A stretch of DNA of 64,000 bases, taken from positions 558,001-622,000 of the forward strand of contig JAZGTN010000087.1 in NCBI GenBank assembly GCA_037783415.1, read 5' to 3'. Within the stretch, counting starts at the first letter, position 1; the number at the start of each line of letters is the position of its first letter. Shown here in pieces: positions 24,101 to 36,100 of the stretch. Below the pieces are notes generated by a model, which saw only the letters and a program-made list of their open reading frames with translations, ran no database searches and was not told where the DNA came from. The DNA is from Leptasterias polaris (Eukaryota; Echinodermata; Asteroidea; Forcipulatida; Asteriidae). Position numbers and translations under genes: made by a program.

Positions 24101-27100
24101 TGTAATAATATGTGTTTGTGTGGGGTTAATTAAAAACTGAGTCCGCCATGTGACGTCACAGTGTTGTTTTGATTCCTCAGCGCTTAAGGGCTTTTCGTAA
24201 AACTCTGCTTTTTAGCCCAGCGTAACGCTGATCAAAATGGTATTTTTAAAAACATTATGACACAATTTTTATTGAGTTCCACTAGTTTTTAAAGAATCAT
24301 TATGCACCCGTTTACCTTTCTACAACGAAAAACCAATAATGTTAATTTCGTTCAAGTTAATCTTTTAAAAGAACTCTTTGAATGAGCAAATTCTAGTTCC
24401 ATCACCTTCCCTGATGCACCAACGGACAGTTTTTAGGAGAAAAAAGAAAGGCTAAATTTCTCATAGGATATAATTGTACCAAGACTGACAAACATGTAAG
24501 TTTTGTTTTTTTATTAGATGTTCAGCAATATTCAGGATGTACTTTATAGTGCCCTTTATTAGCTCCTTTGGGGCTATGTATAGCCTGTTTTTAATTTTGT
24601 GCATAAATTTCAAGTTGGGGATTTTATCAGTAACTGCAGTCCCAATATTAAAAATATAAAGTGTCTTTCAGTTTTAAAGTGGCTTTTCTGTCCCCTCGTG
24701 CAATCCCACTGGGGGTATTCGATTAGCTTTTAAAGTACAGGTAGGTTTGCAGCTTTGGTTTATGAAAGCAATATGCCATCGCACACAGACAAACAGGAAG
24801 AAGATGTTCTGACCATCTTCATATTAACCACTTCCATCTGAGCATGCTCTGTAAAGGCACTATTTCTTGGCTGATGGTCGGAGCACCAGATTCCTTTCAG
24901 GAAAAAATGTATGGAAAGCTGTCTAAAATGTTGTCAAATTTGTTGTCTTAAGAATGAGTTATGCAAAAATGCAATATCTAGAAATCATAATATAACTTTC
25001 AATATGATTATTTGGAGTAATTTGTAGAAAATAATCTTCACAAGATTTACAAATTATTTTTGTTGCTTAACAAAATTGAAGCTTTGAGGTTAATCAACTA
25101 AATTTGCAAACTTTTGGATTAATTTTTGTTGCACGGAAAGTTTTGCACAACTTCACCATCATTTCAGACTGGATCAAAAGGTTAACAAAGTGACTGAAAT
25201 AAATCCAAACAATCTGATGAAAACTTCCAATAATTTCTTTAATATTTACATACATATAACATTTAAATTCCATTACAATATAAATTCCCCTCAATAATGT
25301 ATGTATGTGAAAAACACAGCAAAAGTACGCAACATCATTATCGCTGTATACATTAATTAGTATAATTAGTACATGTACATGTACATACTGTCATAGTCAA
25401 AGGAAAATCTTTGATTTTAATTTGTAATAATGAAGTAGATATTCTTTCTTCAAATTACCTGAGAGTGTACTTAGTTTGTGAATGGCTGGGCAGTTTGGAG
25501 AGGTACGGTGACTAAAAGGTTTAATTGAAATAAAAATAGCATCATTTGTTGTTTTGTTATTTTCAGATTCTGCGTCATGGTGTTGGTCTTTCTACAACCT
25601 CTGACTCTGAGGTTATTACCCAACTACTTGCCAGACCTCCTCCAAATGAAGAAACAGATGGACCAGACTGGCTGGGTAGAATACAGCAGCTTATGAAAGA
25701 AACTCTGTTGTCCTATTCATTGCTCATCATGTATGGTGAGAGTGTGTATGCAGTCAGAGATCCATATGGAAATAGACCTCTATGTATTGGTAGATTGATG
25801 GGTGTTGGTTATAATACAGGTATGTCATCAAAACAATCTCTCTATTTCACAACCTTCATAATCCCTTTTTTTATTTTTTTGAAAATAAATAAATCTCTGT
25901 CTTTGGCTTGGGCAGTTTCACATGTTGGAATCAGTTGCTAAATCATTTCTTTCTGATGAACTCATGCTACAGCAAGTAATGTACACGTACTTAATAGCAA
26001 ATTCTGATGAATTGATGTATTCTGTAATTTGTTGTATCTACTTCACTCAACTTACCCGTAGAGCCACTACTAATGCATTTTCCCTAACCAACAGGTTTAA
26101 ATCGCTAAGAGTTTTTATTATATATGCCACAGCGCCCTCTCTTGTCCCAGCCACAAAGCCCCGCGGCCTGGCCGCCTTGTTATATTCCTCTTTTCTCTTA
26201 GCGCCGACCCGAAGTAGACATGGTTTTTCCAGCTCTAAGAGTGTTGAGTATTCATTTCAAGAGTTTAAAATTATTTAACAAACAGTATTCAGTGTAGAGT
26301 TACGTGTGTGTTTTTTGCTAGTACATGTAGTAGCTGTTTTTGTGTGTTTTTTGGAATTGTTTTTTGAAAGATATTTTTGAGTGGGTTTTTTGAGATTTCT
26401 CTGGAGACACGCGATAATCTACAAGTTACCTCCCGCGCCACTCGCGACAGTGAGGATTATGGATCCCTGTCAGAGGACGAGTCGGAGGGTACACCCGACG
26501 TGCGCAGACTCTCGGTCTTTTAGACCCAGTTACGCCTGGTCCAGAGGGACATGGTTTGTGTACTCCATCTACCGGCAGAGGAGAGCACACCGCTGGCGAA
26601 TGACCCACGGGACTGCAAGAGCCCCCCTCGTTCAGTCTTCCCTATCCTACCTTTCGACTCCATCTGTGCAGGTGGAATTAAGTCCATTGCTGAGACCACG
26701 CCCTGGAAGCCATAAGCGGCACGTGCCAGTTCGTATTACTGTTTTCTGGTGTCTGACTTTGAAAACTTTTTCGCGGTTCCAGCAATTTCTGACTCCGTAA
26801 AAGACAAGCTGGTGGCCGATGGGGCTGCTACTGCTTCGAAGGGCACCTTCGTCGATAAGGTTTGCTCGAAGACCGAGGAAACCTTACGTAAGGTTGATGC
26901 TGCCTTTGGACACGGGATGCAGGGGGACATCTTTTCTCCTTCTCCTGACGGAATATCTTGTCAGCGACTGCGAGGAGGACTCGACGATCCCCACCGATAT
27001 GTTGACAGCAGCGTTCAACTGCCTCGAGGAGGGCTTGCGTTCGCTTCTAAGTCAATTTGCCTGGATCTCGGTTGTGACGACATCGTCCCGACATAGCAAC

Positions 27101-30100
27101 ATCCTCGATGCTCTCTTCCTCCCGACCGAGGGAGCTTGAAAGCGGTTGGCGGCGTTCCCTCTTCTTGGAACTGACCTCTTCAGCAACAAATTCCAGGAGG
27201 CCATGGAGGAGGAGGCAAAATGCCTTGATGCCACGGAGAAGATTAACCTCCGTAAACCCAAGACACAACAGGGTGGGAACAAACCCCAGACACCTAAAAC
27301 GGGTTTCGTATCCCCCAATGCCGCCCGTTCAAGGCTTCACGCGGCCAGCAAGGACGAGCTGCGTCCCAGACGGCAACCAGTGGAGCACGAGCCCCCTTCC
27401 AGACCTGCATACCGCAACAGCTGATGGTCCAGACAGCCAGGCCGCCAGCCTCTCGTTTCGGAGGTTGGCTTAAGTGACTCTGTACAGTTGAGGCGGCCCC
27501 CTCCCGTGGGACCCGTGGGGTGGGGGGGCGCCTGCAACTCTTCCAGGGGTCCTGGACTAGACTTATCCCCGACGAGTGGGTGCTTCGAACGGTCACGGCT
27601 GTTTCGTCGAGATTAAACAGCGCCCTCTTTTGTCAATTTGTTGCCAACTTAGCAAACATGGACCGGCTCTACGTTGTTTGACACAGGCTCAACGTTTTTG
27701 TGACGGGTACCTGTGGTGAGGGTCACAGAATGGGGTTTATGATTGGTGGAAATGTGACCCTGGATGTATTTACTAATAAATATTCATAGATAAGGCATAA
27801 TATTCAAAATATGCACCATTTGCAAGCCTGAAAATCGGACCCTGATATTTTCATAAGTGAAAGCCAATTTTTATTTTTATATAGTGTAATTAACTACGAG
27901 GTACCTGACATGTTATCATACACAATATTGACAACCGATGCCTTTCAACTAAATCGAGGTAAAAGGTTTGGAGTCTCGAACGTCAGCATTTTTGACGGAT
28001 TTCAACTACCACTATAGATGTAGAGGTATTTAAATGATCAAATTTTCATATTTGCTGAGGTACATATTTTCTTTTGCATGCTCAGGTTGTGGGGGCTGAT
28101 GCCAAATACTTTAACAGCAAGAGAGAAAAAAAATCTGACAATTGATTGAAAATAATTTTAAAAAATTCGCAAACTCCCCAACGTCATTTTTTTCCGTCAC
28201 AAATTTCAACAATAAGAAACATGTCAATTAACCAAAGTTTCAAACATTCAATAAATTCGAAACAAATATGATGAGAACACGTTTAAATAATTATTATTTT
28301 GAAACAATGACTACTACGATACCTGGTCAACAATAAGAGTAATCCCTTTTTCAAATTTCCAGCGCCGACATTTTTTCAGCGTCCGTCAATGTTTTTACGT
28401 GTCGTCGGAGAACTTACCGATCGGCCTGTAAGTTAACCCTTGACTTGAGACTTACCCCCTCTATTGTCCTCTTGCAGTTAGGCAAGAAGTCAACAGAGGG
28501 GGTAAGTTTAACTCACACATGTTTTCTGTTTTCTGTTAATACTTGCGCAAAATAAATCCGTCAAGTAAATGACGCTCATACTTACTGACAGCTCCAGATG
28601 AAAAACCAAAACGTATCTGAGATGATTAACAACGGAAATACTTCCTTCCGAACGCTAGTTTTTGGAAACTAAATCAACTTATGTTCAAGTACGCTTGATG
28701 TGGATTGCACGAAGGTAATAAAGTCCCCAACGTCATTTGCAATAAACTCCGTCAATTTTCTCTAACGTCATGCAAATTCCGTCATTTTTTCTCGAACGTC
28801 ATTAAAGTCCGTCAAAAATGACGTTCGAAACTGCGTGTTGATAACCTTTAAAAAAATTATGGAAGCTTGACAAAGTTTTTTTTTAAAATAGATTTTAGGT
28901 ATGAGAGGCTGCAAATATTTCAGAGAAATTACGGTAGTGTTGTGCCAGAAATAAATTAATAACAGACAATATTTGCTTTGTTTTTCCGTCAATGTTATGC
29001 TCTCTTCTGTCAGGCTTATATTTTCTGTGTGTGGTGTTTGTTTATTTTTTTATTTGAAACTACATCAGTTGGGCCTCACCATAGAAAAGAATGAATGTTC
29101 CTTGTGCTTTACTTGTGCTATCTTTGAACTAAATATAAATAACCACAGGTTTAACTTTCTCTGCTGGAGACTCTACTTTTTTAAATGACCACTGCAAGAT
29201 GAAAACTAACTGAACTATCCTTACATGAACATTTTGGTATACTTAAATATGTATACAATTATTTAAAATATCTTACAAGGTCAAAAAGATTTTTTTGAAA
29301 AATTACATTTGAGGTTGTTAAATGGTCCATATTTCCAAGAATATGCCATAAGCTGTAAACAACACATGGAATGACTATCAAGCCGACCTGTGGGAGAAAA
29401 GCGAACGGAATCAGCCCTTGTAAAAACGTCTTTTTTGCAGCAAATTTGAAACAACTTCTTGTTAAAACCTGCCTGTTGTCGGAATTAAAGTTTTGTGGAA
29501 AAAGACAAGTCTGCAAATAGATAAAGGAAGGTGTCTTTTATTGAATAATCTAAAAGGTACAAGTTTGGGCAATGTACACTTGTTTTTATTTGTGTGTGCC
29601 ATTCATATGCTTAAGTACACAATAATGCATACCACGCATGCACGTGTATTCTAAAGCACTGTGTACATGTACATGTTTAGTGGATAAGCAGTATTTTATT
29701 TAGACGCTAATGCTTATAAATCAAAAAGAAGGAAATGTTCGCATCTGCCGAACAGTAAAGAATAAGTTTGCCTATGATTTCTGAGGCTTAAATGAATGAC
29801 TATATTTGATAAACAAGAAATGCCGGTAGACTTCTGGGACTTATTTAAGTAAACTAACGTAAGCCTTGGTTACCTGGGGCCGTATTCACAAAACTACTTA
29901 AGTCACAAAATAATAAGCACCCCACTTAAATACCAAACTTAGACGAATCTGACTGAGTAAGTGGTATTCACAAAGCATTTGCGCTAAGTGCCCCGCTTAC
30001 TTTCGCGTCTTAAATTTAAGTGTGGTCCGACCTGACTTAAGCGGGGCACTACGGGTCGCGCACCGTAGAAATTTTTCACAAGTATTCTTTGCAGGGAGAG

Positions 30101-33100
30101 AGTATTTCGCGAAAGGAGCAATCCATTGGGCAGAATTTACTGACGGTGAACTTTACTCACGTTATAGGTTTGTTAGAAACGGTGTTTTATTTGTAACAGC
30201 TGATAAGAGAAGAAATCTACTCACCGCGCTGTTTCTGCTAAAATAAAGGACCCCATTGCACTGCAGTGCTATTCTGATGGAAATTGCGCATCAGCAATGC
30301 GCCTCAATGCTTCATGTTTGGCTTGTGAAGTAATCTTGCAATGGAAGACAATTTTGGACGTAGGATGTCATCCTTTTTCCCCGTTCAGTTACGAGAAGCA
30401 ACTTCTACTTCTCAGAAAAGTTCAGCTTCTCTTTAAAGGCCATTATTGTAAAACAATCTGATACTATTATTGTTTAAACTGAACACAGGACAGCTGTAAA
30501 AACACGCGTGTCTAACATCAATGTAGAGGGTTAAAACGTATTGCTTATACGTGTGTGCGTGGAACGCGCGCGTACGTTATATAAAGTAGGGTCAACGCGT
30601 AACCAAAAATTGTTTAAAACATTAATAAATTAATATTAAAAACTCCATCAATTACATTATGGCACTGGGCGAAAATGTGTTAGCATTTAGCCTTAAGGGT
30701 TTGACAATAATTGATTGATTGCGTCTGAGTCATCTTTGTTTCTAAGTAAACATTTCTAAGTAACGCATGTGTATTAACTTGATCTAAACAACTTAACTTT
30801 TTAAGATTTAAGTGGGGTACTAAGATAAGTGCAGACCTTCCAACCTGTACGCATTTTGCGTACCATGCACGCATTTTCACATCTGAGTACGGTGGTACGA
30901 GATATATGCAGAAAATACGCAAAAGACGCAAAATCTATATTGCGGGTGTTTTAAAAACTGCAGCACGAACGAACATTTTTGTTCTCATTTTCTTCAACTG
31001 TCATTCGTTCGACCCCAAGTGCAAAAACAACCGAACAAAGACACCCTGCATCTGAGTGATCATTATGCGCTTCGATAAAAAAAGAGGTTGTGCTTAGAAC
31101 TATATTTTAAATTCTTACTCCCGCTAGAAAACTAATAAACCAATGCGTAACAAAGGGGGTGGGAATGGCGCAATCCAGTTTCGGTCAATCTGGTACAGTA
31201 CATTGTATAGCCGTATGCATGGATGTATGTGCACACAACGCACGTGTTCGGCATCGCCGTGTGATTATACTTGAGTGTACAAATACAACATGGACGCCGA
31301 TCGAAGTGTCAGATTAATACATCGTTTCTGTTAGTTTTACTTTTATTAGGGGAGAATAATGGGATTTTAATGGCCTGTGATCTTTGTGTAAGAGAAACAA
31401 ATGATGAATTGAAGTGGAACTGGAAAATTCTACGATAGGCTTTCGTTTGTCCGTTTACTGGGCAACCAAAGATGGAACCTTTCGCATTATTATTGTCAAG
31501 TTATTTGCATGCCGAGTAATTAGTTACTAATAATTTAGGAACATTGTTCAACAGTGCTTTTCATAGAAATTAATATATGTTATTGGAATAGAAATCAGTC
31601 AATATGGGCTCACCGCCCGTAGGGAAACCCCTCGGGCAAATTTTTGTTGAAAGGTACTTGTGTACATTGTATGGTTGAAAGGTACTTGTGTACATTGTAT
31701 GGTTGAAAGGTACTTGTGTACATTGTATGGTTGAAAGGTACTTGTGTACATTGTATGGTTGAAAGGTACTTGTGTACATTGTATGGTTGAAAGGTACTTT
31801 TGTACATTGTATGGTTGAAAGGTACTTGTGTACATTGTATGGTTGAAAGGTACTTGTGTACATTGTATGGTTGAAAGGTACTTGTGTACATTGTATGGTT
31901 GAAAGGTACTTGTGTACATTGTATGGTTGAAAGGTACTTGTGTACATTGTATGGTTGAAAGGTACTTGTGTACATTGTATGGTTGAAAGGTACTTTTGTA
32001 CATTGTATGGTTGAAAGGTACTTTTGTACATTGTATGGTTGAAAGGTACTTTTTTTGTACATTGTTGAATTGTGTTTTTCATTGAGATTTATACATGATT
32101 GGAACAGAAATCAGTCAAAATGGGCTTACCGCCCGTAGGGAAACCCGTGACCATTATTTTTTTATTATATTTTTTTAAATTTATAATAAAGATTTTTTTT
32201 TTTACAACTTTCTGCCCCTTAAGTGGCATCTATGATCTAGGCAACTGGAACATACAGTGCCAACAGTCGAACTGGTTATTTATTTTTTCTGACTGACTGT
32301 TGTGCCAACAACAGTACATGTAGTTGGGCTTCTGGGTTATGCCGCCGTGCACGGGCTTCTGGTTTTAATGCCGCTGCGCTAATGTGGTACTCAAAAAAAA
32401 TGTACAAGGTTGGCAGGTCTGTAAGTGGTGTACTTAGATGTTTTGTGAATAGCTACTTAAGCGCCCGACTTAAGTTAGCGGGGTGCTTAAGACTTAAGTG
32501 AAAACTTAAGTACTCCACTAAGTTTAGTTTTGTGAATACCGGTCCTGACCCCTCTGTTGGAAGGTGCAAACACCACCGAGCCAAGTTCAGGGTCCAAGTA
32601 GCCTCAGCGTACACGATGTTAATTAGGAATACTAAGATTTAATAAGTGCTGTAGACAGTGAACCTCGCTTGTTGAAGGTAGGACGAAGAGTGGGGTGACG
32701 AAGCCCACTCTGTAGCTTTCTGTTACCGCGTTCCGCACTAATAATTACAATGAAAAGGAGAGTCTTCTAAAGGGTATATGGGGATCTTTGTTGAAGTACA
32801 CCTGGCCACATCTTTGGGCCATTCATCAAAAGAAAAGGAAGAATTCACTACACATGTACACAGACGTATGTTACATGCAGTGACTATGCCTAAATGACGT
32901 TGCTAATCCTACTTGTTTGAACTTTGTTTTTGTACTTCGTTTTTGTACCAAGATACATGTATGTAAAATCTGCACAAATTTTGCAAGTTTATGTTCTTGT
33001 GTGCTTATAGGCCAAAGAATTGAGCTAGAATTATTGTAATTATAGAGTAAGTCTGTCCTGGTGAGATGTCCTGGTGAGATGCGACAACACCACAGTGTGG

Positions 33101-36100
33101 TGGCTTACATCAATCACCAGGGGGGCACTCGGTCGGGCCGACTGTGTGCACTAGCGTTGGACCTTACCCTCTGGTGCATACACCACGAGATAGCACTGTC
33201 GGCAGTCCAAATCACGGGCGAAGAGAACGTCACAGCTGACGCTCTCTCCAGAGGCTGGATCGCCCTGATGGAGTGGTCTCTGCTCCCACAGGTGGCTCGG
33301 TCACTCTTTCAATTGACCGACCTGCCCTGCACGCGAACAATTAACTGCCGGTCTACTGCGCAAGGGGCCCAGACCCCAATGCGTGGCAGATCGACGCACT
33401 GACGGTGCAGTGGGATGGCCTGCTGGCCTAAGTGTCCCGCCCATCTCCCTCATTCCTCGGGTGCTTGCCAAGATCGTGCAGGAGGACTGTCAAATCCTCC
33501 TCATAGTCCCATTCTGGCCCCGCCAGCCGTGGTTCCCCGGGCTTGTCAGGCTTCTGGTTTACTGCCGGGTGTTTCTACTCTATCAACCCAGCTCGGGGAT
33601 GATCCATTGGGCTCCGGGGGATCTTCACCTGACTTGTTGGGTACTGTCGCCCATACAATAGTTCCGCGTATACCCACCGCCTTACTCGGTGCGATTCTAT
33701 GCAAATGTAGTATTCCCTCTACAGGTAAGCATGGTAAGTAGAGTGAAGTAGAGTCCTACACCACAGTAGTGTGGGCTGGATCTACGAACGAATACTTACC
33801 TGTAGAGCACCCCTCCCTCCTTCCCCACTATACTCTATTCTTTGAGTGCTTACGCATGTAACGCTAGAGAAAAAGAGAACGCTAATGTAGTGCGCATCTC
33901 CCAGGGCGTCGGGGACCGGACACTTGAGGGCGCTATTGTGTGTAAAACTCTTAGCAATTTGCCTGCCGGCATAGGGAACAATGCAAATGTAGTATTCGCT
34001 CTACTGGTAAGTGTTAGTTCGTAGACCCAGCCCACACTACTGTGGGGTGAGAGTATAAGGTGCAGTACACCAAAATTGACAAATCAAGATTAAGGTGTGA
34101 TTAAGCCACACCATCCCATGACCACACACAAAGAGGGACTTTATGTGAATTCCTATGTTAATTTTTCACTTTTTACCCTAAATATATTTTTAAAGATTCT
34201 TATATTTCCCCCCAGAGGATAATCCATACATTGAACCATACACAATATGTGGCTCCATTTGACCTTGACTTCCAGTTCCAAGTCGGAAGTTGAAATTGAA
34301 TATTTGAAAAAATCATAACTCCTGAACCACATATTTGATTTTTAACATCTATAAGTCATCAAAAAGGGCTCCAAAGACTTTACCGACACTAAGGTGTAAA
34401 CCCATTTGACCTTGCCTTCTGGTTCAAACCAGAAATTGAAACTTTATGTTTGAATAAATCATAACCTCTGAACCACATGCTGGATTTTCACAATCTTTAC
34501 ATAATTGGAAAAAGTATGTAACAACTTAAGAAACAGTACACAAAATATGACCCCATTTGACCTTGACTTCTGGTTCAAACAGGAAGGTGAAATTTAATAT
34601 TTGAAAAAATCATAACTCCTGAGCCACACTTGTAATTTTGACAATCTCTACATCATTAGAAAAGTCTTCAAAATTTCAACAAGTGCTACACAAAATGAGA
34701 CCCCATTTTGACCAGAAGTTGATGTTTATTGGTTGAACTCCTGAACCGGACATTCAATTGATAAGGTAACATTTCGTCCCCAATTCATTCAATCATGAAC
34801 ACCTTGTTTTTGTAATTAACAAAAACTGAATCTCTAGTTTTATTTCTTTATTTATTATTATTATTTATTTTTTCAGATTCAAAGGACCAGGAGAATAATG
34901 TGGAAGGATGGATTGTGTCATCTGAGTCCTGTAGTTTCCAAGCAATGGGAGCTCAGTACTACCGCGAGGTTCAACCAGGAGAAATAATCCAGATAACTAA
35001 ACAAGGAATTAAAACTCTGGCCACTGTACCCAGAAAAGAACAACAACCACCAGCTTTCTGTATATTTGAATACGTCTACTTTGCCAGACCCGACAGTATA
35101 CTGGAAGGTATTTCAGATGTTCTTTTTGGTTTGTTTAGACAGTATTCAGAAATTAAGCACACTATTCTATAAATTTTGTTTGTGCATTGAAAGGTCTTAG
35201 TTTTGAAATTAACCCTTTAAAGTCAAAACTGCCCGAGACTACAAAATACATTGTATCTTAGGTTTTACACATGCTAGTGGGTCACAACAAACATCCGTAG
35301 ATAAAGTCCAAAAATAGTCTATGGTCATTATACTCACCATTGAAGAGATACCTAATTTTCAGTGTATAAGGCGCTCAGTGTATAAGGCACAGTACCCTCA
35401 AATTACCAAAATAAGATTCAAGGATTAACAGATAAGGCGCACCGCTGCATAAGGCGCAACATATCTTTCACATCATACAAGCTCGCTAAGTCCCATACTG
35501 CTGGTACATCAACACATGCGCAAAAGGATTGTAATTTTTTAATCACGAAGACAAGTAAAACATCCCATATATTTTTTCATTATAATTTTTTCCATTTTCG
35601 TTTAATTTTTTTTTTCTTCTAAAAACCATAGCTTTAACAGTTTTTCTTTTTCTAGACAACGAGCGCGCGCAGACACAGGTTTTCCCAACGTTTCCCAATG
35701 AATTGGCTGCTAGTCTTTGCTATCTTGCTCTTTTGAATGCTACAATCAAGGGCGTCGATGGGTGGGGGACATGTCCCCCCCCCCCCACTTTTTAGACTGG
35801 GGGGGGGGGAACAGCATATCAGATGTCCCCCCCACTTTTTGATTGACTGTTCACTAGAAATATGCAACAAAATATAAAAATATACACCATTTTCTTGATT
35901 TAATATTTCATTACAATTTTTGTTCAAATAAAAGAATAGCGAACAAACGGTGAAATGTTTTCCTCAATTTCATCTTTTTTCTGATGGACCACGCGCAGAA
36001 AGGTATTTTGGGCCTATTTCCGTTTCTATAATACAGACAATAGACGACAAGTTTCGTCCAAGACATGAACGCCATGAAGGGAAGGGGATAGCTTGACCAC

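Larger units (their letters stand above)
29876..32545. mobile_element. Harbinger-like DNA transposon, degenerate
   Basis: Left end GGGGCCGTATTCACAAAACT and right end (complement) GGACCGGTATTCACAAAACT form inverted termini. Inside are a short transposase-like ORF (30022-30246), a minus-strand remnant of a Myb/SANT-like partner ORF (about 30330-30440) and the 28-bp minisatellite. Harbinger elements carry exactly this nuclease plus Myb-like pair. I could not confirm a 3-bp target duplication. In PPAT intron 3. Confidence 0.65.

Noticed and set aside
26381..26800. 139-codon plus-strand frame as a gene
   Set aside because: A shadow frame of the decayed DIRS-like gag; the gag-like text runs in other frames of the same strand.
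31647..32066. CRISPR array
   Set aside because: No unique spacers between repeats and the DNA is clearly animal.
31570..32082. Minus-strand frames of 134-170 codons
   Set aside because: Products of the 28-bp minisatellite; all three overlap the same repeats in different frames.
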